Below, piece by piece: positions 8,383 through 17,243 of a stretch of DNA of 64,000 bases. The notes below the pieces were generated by a model. That model was not told the DNA's origin. It ran no database searches and was given only the letters and a program-made list of their open reading frames with translations. The stretch is from Cryptosporangium aurantiacum (GTDB lineage Bacteria > Actinomycetota > Actinomycetes > Mycobacteriales > Cryptosporangiaceae): NCBI RefSeq assembly GCF_900143005.1, contig NZ_FRCS01000003.1, positions 496,001 to 560,000 of the forward strand, in the 5' to 3' direction. Numbering within the stretch: position 1 is the first letter of the stretch; each line of letters starts with the position of its first letter. The position numbers and the translations under genes were made by a program.

Positions 8383-9183
8383 ATGAGCGGAACCATGGCG
8401 GGCAAGATCGCGCTGGTCTCCGGTTCGACCCGGGGGATCGGCCGGTCGATCGCCGAGCAGCTGGCGGCCGAGGGCGCCGCGGTGATGGTGACCGGGCGGA
8501 CGGTGGCCAAGGGCGAGAAGGTGGTCGCGCGAATCCGGGAAGCCGGCGGCACGGCGGAGTTCGCCGCGCTCGACGTCACCGACGAGGACAGCGTCCGGGA
8601 CGTGATCGCCGAGACGGTCGGCCGGTTCGGCGGCCTCACCACGCTGATCAACAACGCCGCACCGACCGAGGTCGTCGCGAGCACGATCAAGCCGCTGGCG
8701 GAGTACAGCACCGAGGAGTGGAACCGGATCCTCACCGGCACGCTGACCGGGAACGTGTTCTGGGCGTCCAAGTACGCGTGGCCGCACCTGGCATCGGCGT
8801 CCGGCGCGTCGATCGTCAACATCTCGTCCGGTCAGGCGATCGCTGGCTTCAAGGGTTTCGGCCCGTACGGCGCGGCGAAGGCCGGCGTCGGCGCGCTCAC
8901 CCGCACGCTGGCGGTGGAGGGCGCGGCCTCCGGCATCCGGGCGAACACCGTGCTGGTCGGTCGTGTGGTCGCCGGGCGCGGTGACTCCGGGCACCACACC
9001 GGCGGCGGCCGGCTGACGCGGATCGGCAACCCGATGGACATCGCCTACGCCGTGGCGTACCTGGCATCCGACCAGGCAGCGTTCGTCACCGGCTCGACGC
9101 TCACCGCCGACGGCGGCTTCTCGATCAACGGCGATGCGGTCGACGACACGGAGAAGGCCTCAGCCGGCGCTGCCACCGGCTGA
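8383..9183 (+). CDS. Short-chain dehydrogenase/reductase (SDR)
   Basis: A 266-aa classical SDR. It has the nucleotide-binding SGSTRGIGRSIA near residue 13, NNAAPTE, the catalytic Ser in NISSGQA, and the catalytic pair in YGAAK, ending with an ADGGFSING substrate loop. ATG 8383 is chosen because GAGGTGG lies five bases upstream; an in-frame GTG nine bases earlier is less likely. It probably oxidises or reduces a hydroxyl/keto group of a pathway intermediate. It converges with another SDR gene, with a hairpin at their junction. Confidence 0.9.
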   Translation: MSGTMAGKIALVSGSTRGIGRSIAEQLAAEGAAVMVTGRTVAKGEKVVARIREAGGTAEFAALDVTDEDSVRDVIAETVGRFGGLTTLINNAAPTEVVASTIKPLAEYSTEEWNRILTGTLTGNVFWASKYAWPHLASASGASIVNISSGQAIAGFKGFGPYGAAKAGVGALTRTLAVEGAASGIRANTVLVGRVVAGRGDSGHHTGGGRLTRIGNPMDIAYAVAYLASDQAAFVTGSTLTADGGFSINGDAVDDTEKASAGAATG

Positions 9184-9185
9184 GG
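9158..9185. terminator. Hairpin overlapping the end of the SDR gene
   Basis: Arms CCTCAGCCGG (9158-9167) and CCGGCTGAGG (9176-9185) form a perfect 10-bp stem with an 8-base loop. It is inside the last codons of the plus-strand SDR and next to the stop of the convergent SDR, so it may terminate both. Confidence 0.65.
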
Positions 9186-9193
9186 TCGTCCTC

Positions 9194-9967
9194 CTATTTC
9201 GGGGTGAAACGCAGAGCACCGTCCAGGCGGATGATCTCGCCGTTGAGGTAGTCGTTGATCACGATGCTGTGGACGAGCTCCGCGTACTCCGACGGGCTGC
9301 CCATCCGCTTCGGGAACGGCACACCGCTCCCCCAACGCTGCTCGGCCTCCTCGCGCTCCATCCGGAACGCCGGCGTGAAGAACGTCCCCGGGGCGATCGC
9401 GACCACCCGGATGCCGAGCGGGCTCAGGTCACGGGCCGCCGGCAGCGTCAGCCCGACCACCCCACCCTTCGCCGCGGAGTACGCGGTCTGTCCGATCTGG
9501 CCCTCGTAGGCGGCGATGCTCGCCGTGTTCACGACGACACCGCGCGCGCCGCCGTCGTCCGGGTCGTTCTTCGCCATCGCGGCCGCCGCCAGCCGCAGCG
9601 TGTTGTACGTGCCGGTCAGGAACAGGTTGAGGTACCAGGTGAACGAATCGAGCGGAGTCGGCGAGCCGTCGCGCCCCACGACGCGGGAGGCGCCGCCGCT
9701 CGATCCGCCGTGCGCGTTGACGAGGACCCGCAGCGGGCCGGCCTCGTTCGCGGCCGCGATTGCCGCCAGCACGCTCTCCTCGTCCAGCACGTCGGTGCTC
9801 AGGTACCGCGCGGCCGGGCCGAGCTCGTCGGCGAGCGCCTTGCCGCGGTCGTCGGCCAGGTCCGCGATCACCACGGTCGCTCCTGCCGCGACGAGCCGGC
9901 GGACGGTGGCCTCTCCGAGGCCACCCGCTCCCCCGGTGACGATCGCCGATGCTCCGTTGACGTCCAT
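9194..9967 (-). CDS. Short-chain dehydrogenase, 3-hydroxyacyl-CoA dehydrogenase-like
   Basis: A 257-aa SDR with GGAGGLGEATVRRL nucleotide-binding loop, VNAHGGS, Ser in NTASIAAYEG, and catalytic YSAAK. The N-terminus (NGASAIVTGGAGGLG) and the GALRFTPK end resemble type-II 3-hydroxyacyl-CoA dehydrogenases (HSD10-like), which fits a beta-oxidation setting, but this is inference from similarity. Start ATG 9967 has GAAGGA six bases upstream. It is divergent from the hydrolase at 10069, with two GTCAGA-type sites between them. Confidence 0.87.
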   Translation of the reverse strand: MDVNGASAIVTGGAGGLGEATVRRLVAAGATVVIADLADDRGKALADELGPAARYLSTDVLDEESVLAAIAAANEAGPLRVLVNAHGGSSGGASRVVGRDGSPTPLDSFTWYLNLFLTGTYNTLRLAAAAMAKNDPDDGGARGVVVNTASIAAYEGQIGQTAYSAAKGGVVGLTLPAARDLSPLGIRVVAIAPGTFFTPAFRMEREEAEQRWGSGVPFPKRMGSPSEYAELVHSIVINDYLNGEIIRLDGALRFTPK

Positions 9968-9986
9968 CCACACTCCTTCGGGTCAG

Positions 9987-10003
9987 ATGTATACAGCGTC
10001 AGA
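9987..10003. promoter_or_regulatory. GTCAGA-type site between divergent genes
   Basis: ATGTATACAGCGTCAGA; the right half is perfect. A further GTCAGA starts at 9982. It lies 20-36 bp upstream of the SDR start at 9967, in a shared divergent promoter region. Confidence 0.5.
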
Positions 10004-10040
10004 TTACCTCTGCGATGAATGCTTATAAGCAGCTTATGGT

Positions 10041-10057
10041 CAGAACACATCGTCAGA
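10041..10057. promoter_or_regulatory. GTCAGA-type site upstream of alpha/beta hydrolase
   Basis: CAGAACACATCGTCAGA fits GNNNAC-N5-GTCAGA except for the first base. It ends 11 bp before the hydrolase start at 10069, which would block initiation if occupied (inference). Confidence 0.55.
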
Positions 10058-10068
10058 TTGGAGCCTCG

Positions 10069-10815
10069 ATGAGACCGACGGCACTCGTCCTCGTCCATGG
10101 AGCGCAACACGCCGGGGACTGCTGGGAACCGACCGTCGAGGAGATCCAGCGCCACTCGCCGGACACACCGGTCCTCGCGGTCGACCTCCCTGGACGCCGG
10201 GGCACTCCCGCCGATCTGGCCACCGTCGACCTGGCCGACTGGATGGACAGCGTCGTCGAGCAGATCGACGCCGCCGGGCTGGACGAGGTGGTCGTGGTCG
10301 GGCACTCGATGGCCGGCATCACGGTGCCCGGCGCGGTCGCGCGGCTCGGTGCGCAGCGGGTCCGCCGGATGATCCTGCTCGGCGCCTCGGTGCCACCCGA
10401 GGGTCGTTCGATCCTCGACACGCTGACCGGCCCGCTGCATTGGTACGCGGCCCGTGCGGCCCGGCGAGGCGTCCCGGCCCCGCCGATGCCCATGTTGCTT
10501 GCCCGGCGGTCGTTCTGCAACGGCATGACGCCCGAGCAGCGGCGGTTCGTCCTCGATCGGCTCTACGGAGACTCCAGCCGCATCCCGGCGCAGAAGGTGT
10601 CCCGGGCCGACCTGCCCCGGGAGATCCCGCGCACTTGGATCCTGACGCTGCGCGATCGGGCCCAGACCCCGGCCGCGCAGCGCAAATCGATCGAGGCTCT
10701 AGGCGGGGTCGACGAGGTGGTCGAACTCGACACCGGCCACGACGCGATGGTCAGCGCCCCGGCGGAGTTAGCCGCGCTGCTGGTCGACCGGTGCCGGGAC
10801 GCGGTCAGCCGCTGA
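10069..10815 (+). CDS. Alpha/beta-hydrolase
   Basis: A 248-aa alpha/beta hydrolase of the small esterase/hydroxynitrile-lyase-like group. Features are the oxyanion segment VLVHGAQHAGDCW at about residues 6-18, the nucleophile elbow VGHSMAG near residue 85, and the catalytic His in DTGHDAM near the C-terminus. ATG 10069 is chosen because the fold begins there and TTGGAGC precedes it; an earlier in-frame ATG at 10015 would place the operator inside the gene. Its last 48 bp overlap the end of the convergent acyl-CoA ligase gene. The substrate is unknown, plausibly an ester or lactone intermediate. Confidence 0.87.
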   Translation: MRPTALVLVHGAQHAGDCWEPTVEEIQRHSPDTPVLAVDLPGRRGTPADLATVDLADWMDSVVEQIDAAGLDEVVVVGHSMAGITVPGAVARLGAQRVRRMILLGASVPPEGRSILDTLTGPLHWYAARAARRGVPAPPMPMLLARRSFCNGMTPEQRRFVLDRLYGDSSRIPAQKVSRADLPREIPRTWILTLRDRAQTPAAQRKSIEALGGVDEVVELDTGHDAMVSAPAELAALLVDRCRDAVSR

Positions 10816-12282
10816 GCGGACGCGCAGGGCGGCCCGGTCGAGCTTGAGCATCGCGGTGACCGGCAGGTCGTCGACGAGCACGAGCTCGTCCGGGGCCTTG
10901 TAGTCGGCCAGCCGGTCACGGGTCCACGTCCGTAGCTCGGCCAGCGTCGGTGGCGCGGCCGGGTCGGCGGGGACCACGTAGGCGACGCCGATCTCGCCGA
11001 TCACCGGTGTCGGCCGCCCCACCACCGCGGCACGACGGACGCCGGGGTGCTCGGCGAGCGTGTTCTCCACCTCGACCGGGTGGACGTTGTACCCACCGCG
11101 GATGTACAGGTCACCGGCCCGGCCCACCAGGATGAGGTTGCCCTCGACGTCGAACCGCCCGAGGTCGCCGCTGAGCAGCCATCCGTCGTCGGTGAGTGCG
11201 GCGGCGGTCCGTTCCGGGTCGCGCCAGTAGCCGCGCATCACGCAGCCACCGCGGACCCGGATCCGGCCGACCTCGCCCGGCGGGACGGGGCGCCCATCGG
11301 GATCCGTCACCGCCACCTCCATGCCGAGTTGTGGTCGCCCGACCGTGCGGAACTGCACCTCCGGTGGATCGGACGGCTCGGTGCCGCAGATCGTCGGCGA
11401 CTCCGTCATCGCATAGCGCACGACCAGCGGGACGCCGAGGCGTGCGGCCACCGCCTCGACCAGGTCGGGCGGCGCGGGAGCGGTGGCGGCGATCCCGACC
11501 CGCAGGTCGGGTAGGCGCGTGGCGTCCGGCTCGTCCAGGAGCTTCGCCCACTGCGTCGGCACGCCACCGACCACCGTGATCCGTTCTTCCCGCATGATGC
11601 GCGCCATCCCGGCCGCCGACCAAGGCACCGGGGAGATGACCAGCGTGATGCCCCAGACGAGTTGATCGGCCAGCTTGGCCATGTACCCGGCATGGGCGAA
11701 CGGGGTGGCCACCAGCCGGCGGTCGCCGGGCGCGCTCATCACGCCGGAGGACCCGGCGGAGGCCAACAGATTGCGGACGTCGAACCACGCGCCCTTGGGC
11801 GTGCCGGTCGTCCCGCTGGTCCAGATGATGACGACCGGCGCCGACGGATCCGGCGGGGTGCGCCTACTGCCCGGTGCCGGGCGCGAGTACAGGTCCGCCA
11901 GCTCGTTCCGGGTGAGGACCGGCATACCGATCCGCGGCAGCGGCGGCCCGTTCACCGGGTCGTGAACGATCAGCGCGGGCCGCGCCCGGTCGAGGATCGC
12001 GGTCACCTCGCGCGGTCCGAGCCGCGCGTTGAGGCCGGTCGCGACGGCGCCGAGTCGGGCGACAGCGGCGTAGCAGATCGCGTAGTCGATACCGGACGGC
12101 AGCATCAACGCCACGACGTCGCCGGTCGAAATGCCGCCGGCGACCAACGCGGCCGCCAAGGCATCGGACCGGGTGTCCCACTCGGCGAACGTGAGCCGCT
12201 CCCCGCCCGGCTCGACGTAGGCCTCCCGGTCTCCGTGCCGGCCGGCCGCCGCACGCAGCAGGTCGTCGATCGAGGCCGTCAT
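10768..12282 (-). CDS. AMP-forming acyl-CoA ligase (FadD-like)
   Basis: A 504-aa ANL-superfamily enzyme that activates a carboxylate via acyl-AMP to its CoA thioester. The P-loop is IIWTSGTTGTPKG, the adenine-binding region YAMTESP, the hinge region LLSGDLGRFD followed by GRAGDLYIRGGYNVHPVEVE, and the catalytic Lys probably in AMLKLDR near the end. ATG 12282 overlaps the stop of the thiolase-like gene (ATGA); the frame is open far upstream, but that part has no family similarity. It is the last gene of the meta-cleavage/acyl-CoA dehydrogenase operon. Two further ligases are at 28122 and 56598. Confidence 0.92.
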   Translation of the reverse strand: MTASIDDLLRAAAGRHGDREAYVEPGGERLTFAEWDTRSDALAAALVAGGISTGDVVALMLPSGIDYAICYAAVARLGAVATGLNARLGPREVTAILDRARPALIVHDPVNGPPLPRIGMPVLTRNELADLYSRPAPGSRRTPPDPSAPVVIIWTSGTTGTPKGAWFDVRNLLASAGSSGVMSAPGDRRLVATPFAHAGYMAKLADQLVWGITLVISPVPWSAAGMARIMREERITVVGGVPTQWAKLLDEPDATRLPDLRVGIAATAPAPPDLVEAVAARLGVPLVVRYAMTESPTICGTEPSDPPEVQFRTVGRPQLGMEVAVTDPDGRPVPPGEVGRIRVRGGCVMRGYWRDPERTAAALTDDGWLLSGDLGRFDVEGNLILVGRAGDLYIRGGYNVHPVEVENTLAEHPGVRRAAVVGRPTPVIGEIGVAYVVPADPAAPPTLAELRTWTRDRLADYKAPDELVLVDDLPVTAMLKLDRAALRVRSAADRVPAPVDQQRG

Positions 12283-13439
12283 GGTGCCTCGGCGCCGAGG
12301 ATCAACGTCCCGCTGGAACAGAACCAGCCCCCGGTGCCGCTGACGCACGCCAGCTTCGCGTCCGGGACCTGCCGCGGACCGGCCTCGCCGCGCAACTGCC
12401 GCACGGCCTCGACCACCAGGAACAGACCGCGCTGCCCGGGGTGGCACGCCGAGAGCCCGCCGCCGTCGGTGTTGGTCGGCAGCGCACCGCCCAGTCGGAG
12501 CCGACCGTCGGCGACGAACGGACCGCCCTCGCCCTTCTTGCAGAACCCCAGATCCTCCAGCGTCATCAGCAGCATGTACGTGAACGCGTCGTAGATCTCG
12601 CAGACGTCGATGTCCTCCGGACGCACACCAGCGCGCTCGAACGCCAGCCGACCGGAGACCGCGGCGGGTCCGGACGTCAGGTCGCCCCACTGGCTCGTGG
12701 ACACGTGCGAGACGCTCTCCCCGGTGCCGAGCACGTGGACCGGCCGACCCGGCAGGTCGCGGGCGCGCTCGGCGGAGACCAGCACCGCGGCGGCGCCGCC
12801 GTCGGAGCGCAGGCAGCAGTGCAGCTTCGTGAACGGGTCGGCGATCATCCGCCCGGACAGCACCTCGTCCACCGTGATCGGGTCGCGGTAGGCGGCCTCC
12901 AGGTTGTCCTTCGCGTTCGCCCGCGCCGACACCGCGACCTCGGCGAGCTGCTCGATCGTGGTGCCGAACTCGTGCATATGACGCCGGGCGGCCATCGCGT
13001 ACTTCGCGATCAGCGTGTGCCCGTACGGGGCTTCCCACTGCAGCGGCCCGCGCGAGCCCCAGTTGAGGTTCGCGGTCCGCAGTCCGCGACGCAGGTCGGA
13101 CTTCGCAGTGGAGCCGTACGTGACCAGGACGACGTCCGCGTGGCCGGCGGTGATCGCGTCCGCCGCGTGGGCGATCATCACCTCCCAGGAGGCGCCGCCG
13201 ACCGCGGTCGAGTCGATCCATCGGGGCCGCAGGCCCAGATACTCCCCCACCTCGATCGGCGCCAGCGTCCCGAGCGAGGTGGACGCAAGCCCGTCCACCT
13301 CGGCGGGGCTGAGGCCGGCGTCGGCCAGTGCCCGCAGTGAGGCCTGCGCGACCAGACCGTACGGGTTCGTGGCGACCTTCATCGGATCGGCGAGCGCGAC
13401 GCCCGCGATGACCGCGCTCCCAGCGCTCCCAGTCCTCAC
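12279..13439 (-). CDS. Thiolase-fold lipid-transfer protein (Ltp2-like), no nucleophilic Cys
   Basis: A 386-aa SCP-x-type thiolase-fold protein. The position of the usual nucleophilic Cys reads VGGASWE (no Cys), and the usual HDCFT reads EIYDAFTY, with Tyr in place of His. Loss of Cys with Tyr at this site is what is seen in Ltp2-type retro-aldolases of steroid side-chain breakdown, so aldol cleavage rather than thiolysis is likely (inference). GTG 13439 overlaps the preceding acyl-CoA dehydrogenase stop. Unlike most such proteins, it has no DUF35 partner next to it. Confidence 0.85.
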   Translation of the reverse strand: MRTGSAGSAVIAGVALADPMKVATNPYGLVAQASLRALADAGLSPAEVDGLASTSLGTLAPIEVGEYLGLRPRWIDSTAVGGASWEVMIAHAADAITAGHADVVLVTYGSTAKSDLRRGLRTANLNWGSRGPLQWEAPYGHTLIAKYAMAARRHMHEFGTTIEQLAEVAVSARANAKDNLEAAYRDPITVDEVLSGRMIADPFTKLHCCLRSDGGAAAVLVSAERARDLPGRPVHVLGTGESVSHVSTSQWGDLTSGPAAVSGRLAFERAGVRPEDIDVCEIYDAFTYMLLMTLEDLGFCKKGEGGPFVADGRLRLGGALPTNTDGGGLSACHPGQRGLFLVVEAVRQLRGEAGPRQVPDAKLACVSGTGGWFCSSGTLILGAEAP

Positions 13440-14461
13440 TGCGCGGCCGCCTCGGCCAGCAGGGGCGTGAGATGGTCGGTCCGGGATCCGAAGAGCTGGT
13501 CGAGGACGTGCGCGCGTTTCAAGTAGAGGTGCGCGTCGTGTTCGTAGGTGTAGCCCATCCCACCGTGGATCTGGATGCACTCGGCGGCGTTGTCGATCGC
13601 CGCGCGTCCGGCGACCACCTTCGCGGCGAGCACCTGGAACGTGGCGTCGGCCCGGCCGGTGGCGAGGCAGACCGCGGCGAACAGCGTCTGCTGCAGTGCG
13701 GCGTCGGCATAAACCGCCATGTCCGCGCAGCGGTGCTTCACCGCCTGGTGGACGCCGATCGGCCGACCGAACTGCACCCGCGTCTTGGCATGCTCGGTGG
13801 ACAGATCCCGGGTGGCCTCGGCGATGCCGACGAGTTGCGCGGCGGTGAGCACCGCGCCCCGCAGCCGGATCGGGTCGTCGCTCGCGGCGACCCAGCAGGT
13901 CACCGGCGTGTCGTCGGCGGTCGCGTCGGCCAGCCGTGAGCCGGGATCGATGGACTCCAGCGGACGCAGATCGGTGAGCGCGGCCGTCTCGACCAGCCCG
14001 GCACCGTCCGCACCGACGACGAGGACGTAGCCGGTGCCGCCGGGGTCGACCACGCGGACCCGGCCGGAGAGGCGCTCGGGGGTCAGCCGGGCGGCGTCCA
14101 GCAGGCCGGCGGCCACCGTGCAGCGCCCCTCGACGATGCCCGTGGCCAGTTCGTGGTCGCCGGTCGACGCCGCGAGGCGGGCCCCCAGCACGGTGGTGAC
14201 GAACGGCCCGGGAACGAGCGCGCGCCCCACCTCGCGGAACAGCAGCGCCTCGTCGGGGAGGTCGCGGCCAGCGCCACCGACGGCCTCCGGCGCGGACAAC
14301 CCGAGCAGGCCGAGTTCGGCGCCCGCGGCCCAGAGCTTGGCCGCGATCGCGGTCGGCTCGTCGCGCCGTTCCCGGATCGTGCTGATCGGAATCTGCTCGG
14401 CGAAGAATTCGGCGGCGGCGCTCGTCAGTTCGAGCTGCTCGGCGGAGGGCAGTAGATCCAC
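13436..14461 (-). CDS. Acyl-CoA dehydrogenase, smaller subunit of a heteromeric pair
   Basis: A 341-aa FadE28-like protein, the length of the small partner in alpha2beta2 steroid acyl-CoA dehydrogenases. The C-terminal domain has RVQFGRPIGVHQAVKH and IHGGMGYTYEHDAHLYLKRA, and the middle domain is short and degenerate. GTG 14461 has GAAGGAC upstream. The partner (389 aa) lies 27 bp upstream. The expected complex introduces an alpha-beta double bond into a CoA ester using FAD. Confidence 0.9.
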   Translation of the reverse strand: MDLLPSAEQLELTSAAAEFFAEQIPISTIRERRDEPTAIAAKLWAAGAELGLLGLSAPEAVGGAGRDLPDEALLFREVGRALVPGPFVTTVLGARLAASTGDHELATGIVEGRCTVAAGLLDAARLTPERLSGRVRVVDPGGTGYVLVVGADGAGLVETAALTDLRPLESIDPGSRLADATADDTPVTCWVAASDDPIRLRGAVLTAAQLVGIAEATRDLSTEHAKTRVQFGRPIGVHQAVKHRCADMAVYADAALQQTLFAAVCLATGRADATFQVLAAKVVAGRAAIDNAAECIQIHGGMGYTYEHDAHLYLKRAHVLDQLFGSRTDHLTPLLAEAAAQ

Positions 14462-14488
14462 GGGATGTCCTTCCGAAACGGTCGAGGG

Positions 14489-15658
14489 TCAGCGGGGCAG
14501 GCCCAGGACGCGCTCGCCGATGATGTTGCGCTGGATCTCCGAGGTGCCGCCCCCGATGGAGGCGGAGAACGAGTAGAAGTAGTTGCCCGACCAGCCGCCC
14601 GGGACCCAGCGGCTGACGAAGTGCAGGCCGTCCGGCCCCAGCACGTCCATCGCCAGCCGGGCGACGCGCTTGGCGATGTCGGAGTAGTAGAGCTTGAGCA
14701 TCGAGCCTTCCGGCCCCGGAGTCGCCGAGCGCAGGTTGCGACAGATGCCCGCGTACGTCATCGCTCGCAGCGACGCCACCTCGGCGCGCGCCGTGGCCAG
14801 CCGCCGCGCCACTTCGTCGTCGGTGATGATCGGGCGGCCGTTCGGGCCGGTGCGCTCACCCGCGAGCTGGACGAGGTTCTCGACGACCTTCGACAGCCGC
14901 ACCTGGCTGGCCGTGTAGGCGGTGCCCCGCTCGAACGACAGCGTCGACATCGCGACCTGCCACCCGTCGTCGCGCTGCCCGACCACGTTGGACAGCGGGA
15001 TCCGGACGTTGTCGTAGAAGACCTCGCAGAACTCCGCGCCGCCGTCGATCGTCTCGATCGGCCGGACCTCGATCCCGGGGCTGCGCATGTCGGCGATCAC
15101 CCAGGTGATGCCGTGGTGCTTGGAGCCCTCACGATCGGTCCGGACCAGCAGCTCCTGATAGTCGGCGATGTTCGCGAAGCTGGTCCAGATCTTCTGGCCG
15201 GTGACCACGAGTTCATCGCCGTCGACCTCACCGCGCGTGGAGAGCGCGGCGAGGTCGGAGCCGGCCTCCGGCTCCGAGAAGCCCTGGCACCACACGACCT
15301 CGCCGCGCAGGATGCGAGGCAGGTGAGAGGACTTCTGTTCCTCGTCGGCCCGCGCGATGAGCGTCGGGCCGGCGTGGTTGAGGCCGACGAAACACGCATC
15401 GATGGCCGGGAGCCCGGCCCGCGCGTACTCCTCGTACCAGATCAGTTGCTGCACCGTGCTCAGGCCGCTGCCGCCGTACTCCTTCGGCCAGGCGATACCC
15501 GCCCAGCCGCCCTCCCACTGTGCCCGCTGCCAGGCCAGGTCGTACTCGCGCATGGCCGCCGCATCGTGCGGGCGCGGTTCGGACGGCGCGTGCTCGGCGA
15601 GCCAGGTGCGCACCTCGTCCCGGAACTGGTGTTGCTCCGGGGTGAAGTCGAGATCCAT
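14489..15658 (-). CDS. Acyl-CoA dehydrogenase, larger subunit of a heteromeric pair
   Basis: A 389-aa FadE29-like protein with the flavin/substrate segment CQGFSEPEAGSDLAAL, VVTGQKIWTS, and C-terminal IGGGTSEIQRNIIGERVLG. Where MCAD-type enzymes have the catalytic Glu (IYEGT), this has IGGGT, as in heteromeric actinobacterial enzymes, so the base must be elsewhere. The start ATG 15658 overlaps the stop of the aldolase gene by one base (TGATG). It pairs with the 341-aa subunit just downstream. Confidence 0.92.
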   Translation of the reverse strand: MDLDFTPEQHQFRDEVRTWLAEHAPSEPRPHDAAAMREYDLAWQRAQWEGGWAGIAWPKEYGGSGLSTVQQLIWYEEYARAGLPAIDACFVGLNHAGPTLIARADEEQKSSHLPRILRGEVVWCQGFSEPEAGSDLAALSTRGEVDGDELVVTGQKIWTSFANIADYQELLVRTDREGSKHHGITWVIADMRSPGIEVRPIETIDGGAEFCEVFYDNVRIPLSNVVGQRDDGWQVAMSTLSFERGTAYTASQVRLSKVVENLVQLAGERTGPNGRPIITDDEVARRLATARAEVASLRAMTYAGICRNLRSATPGPEGSMLKLYYSDIAKRVARLAMDVLGPDGLHFVSRWVPGGWSGNYFYSFSASIGGGTSEIQRNIIGERVLGLPR

Positions 15659-16416
15659 CAGCGATCCTTCAGGTAGCGGGCCGCGAGCTCTTCGCTGCCC
15701 CGGGCCAGCAGGACGACGTCCGCGCCGACGAGCACGAACCGGGCGCCGAGGCCCAGGTACCGGCGCGCGAGGGGCTCGGCGAACGCGTTGACGCCGACGG
15801 CCTTACCGCGGCCGGCCACGGTGGTGATCGCCTTCTCGATCGCCGCGACGACGTCGGGATGATCGGGGCGCCCCAGGTGGCCGAGCGAGGCGGCGAGGTC
15901 GGCCGGTCCGAGGAACACGCCGTCCACGCCGTCCACCGCGACGACGTCGTCGAGGGCATCCAGGCCGGCCCGCGATTCGACCTGCACGACGACGCAGAGC
16001 CCCTGGTCGGCGGTGGCGAGGTAGTCCGGGACGCGACCCCAGCGGGAGGCACGCGCGAACGCGGCACCCACCCCGCGAACGCCGTGCGGCGGGTAGCGGG
16101 TCGCGGCGACGACCGCGCGGGCGTCGTCCGCCGACTCGATCATCGGCACCATCAGGTTGGTCACGCCGGCGTCCAGGAATTGTTTGATGACGACCGGGTC
16201 GGCGACCGGAACGCGCACCATCACCTCGACCGGGTACGGCGCGACGGCCTGCAGCTGGGGCAGCACCGTGGTGAGAACGTTCGGCGCGTGCTCGCAGTCG
16301 ATCAGGAGCCAGTCGAGGCCGCCGCCGGCGCAGATCTCCGCGTTGTAGGCGCTGCCGGAGGCGACCCACATACCGATCAGGGGCTCCGGGCCACGGAAGG
16401 CGGCCGTCAGACTCAC
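15658..16416 (-). CDS. HpcH/HpaI-type class II aldolase
   Basis: A 252-aa TIM-barrel aldolase that splits 4-hydroxy-2-oxo acids to pyruvate and an aldehyde. Catalytic and metal residues are visible: DCEHAP (His base) near residue 42, MVRVP (Arg), VQVESRAGL (metal Glu) and [10 protein letters not shown] (metal Asp). GTG 16416 overlaps the hydratase stop (GTGA). In the classic mhp pathway this step is done by MhpE, with MhpF removing acetaldehyde. Here an HpcH-type enzyme takes the place and no MhpF is in the window; the aldehyde dehydrogenase at 26643 could handle the aldehyde product (inference). Confidence 0.92.
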   Translation of the reverse strand: MSLTAAFRGPEPLIGMWVASGSAYNAEICAGGGLDWLLIDCEHAPNVLTTVLPQLQAVAPYPVEVMVRVPVADPVVIKQFLDAGVTNLMVPMIESADDARAVVAATRYPPHGVRGVGAAFARASRWGRVPDYLATADQGLCVVVQVESRAGLDALDDVVAVDGVDGVFLGPADLAASLGHLGRPDHPDVVAAIEKAITTVAGRGKAVGVNAFAEPLARRYLGLGARFVLVGADVVLLARGSEELAARYLKDR

Positions 16417-17243
16417 GACGCGCCCCGAGCTCGAGGGGCGGTTCGCGCGAACCGGCAGCCCACCGTGCCGAGCGGCCCGTAGTCGGCAAGGAATACGTCA
16501 CCGTCCTCGGCGTGCACGGGCCGCGTGAAGGACCCGGCGAGGATGACGTGACCGGGTTCCAGTCCGACGCCGTACGGGGCGAGCCGGTTGGCCAGCCAGG
16601 CCACCCCGTTCCCGGGGTGGTTGAGTACGGCCGCGGCCACACCGGACTCCTCGATCACACCATTGCGGTAGAGCAACGCGCTGACCCAGCGCAGGTCGAC
16701 GTCCATCGGCCGCACCGGCCGGCCACCGAGGACCAGCCCGGCGTCGGCCGCGTTGTCGGCGATCGTGTCGACGATCGTTCGCAGGTGCCCGGTCTCCGGA
16801 TCCGACATCTGCACTCGGGCGTCGAGGATCTCCAGCGCCGGGGTCACGTACTCGGTGGCGCGGAGGACGTCGAACAGCGTGACACCCGGCCCCTTGAGGG
16901 TCGTGCCGAGCACGAACGCCAGCTCGACCTCGACCCGCGGACGGATGAACCGGTCGTACGGCACGGTCGCGGAGTCCTCGAAGAACATATCGTCGAAGAG
17001 CGCGCCGTAGTCCGGCTCGGTGATCGAGACGGCCTGCTGCATCGCCCGCGACGTCAGGCCGATCTTGCGACCGCGCAGCACCCGTCCGGCCGCGAGTTTG
17101 GCCGCGACCCACTCGTGCTGCACGGCGTAGGCGTCCGCGATCGTCATCTCCGGGTGCTGCAGGGAGAGCTGGCGGATCGGCGTCCGGTCGCGTTCGGCGG
17201 CGTCCAACCTCCGGGCCAGCTCGGCGATCACCTCGGGCTCCAT
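16413..17243 (-). CDS. 2-hydroxypenta-2,4-dienoate-type hydratase (MhpD/HpcG family)
   Basis: A 276-aa member of the 2-keto-4-pentenoate hydratase/fumarylacetoacetate hydrolase superfamily. Recognisable are [12 protein letters not shown] near residue 58, the metal-binding acids in [12 protein letters not shown] near residue 105, and [12 protein letters not shown] 17243 is chosen over a GTG three bases earlier because GGAGG is then four rather than one base away. It sits between the C-C hydrolase and aldolase genes with 1- and 4-bp overlaps, the standard order of a lower meta-cleavage pathway. It adds water to the dienoate released by the hydrolase. Confidence 0.92.
   Translation of the reverse strand: MEPEVIAELARRLDAAERDRTPIRQLSLQHPEMTIADAYAVQHEWVAAKLAAGRVLRGRKIGLTSRAMQQAVSITEPDYGALFDDMFFEDSATVPYDRFIRPRVEVELAFVLGTTLKGPGVTLFDVLRATEYVTPALEILDARVQMSDPETGHLRTIVDTIADNAADAGLVLGGRPVRPMDVDLRWVSALLYRNGVIEESGVAAAVLNHPGNGVAWLANRLAPYGVGLEPGHVILAGSFTRPVHAEDGDVFLADYGPLGTVGCRFARTAPRARGAS

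Noticed and set aside
12283-13221. A long N-terminal extension of the ligase frame at 10768.
   Set aside because: The extra part runs through the thiolase-like gene in another frame and has no ligase similarity; ATG 12282 fits the family and the ATGA overlap.
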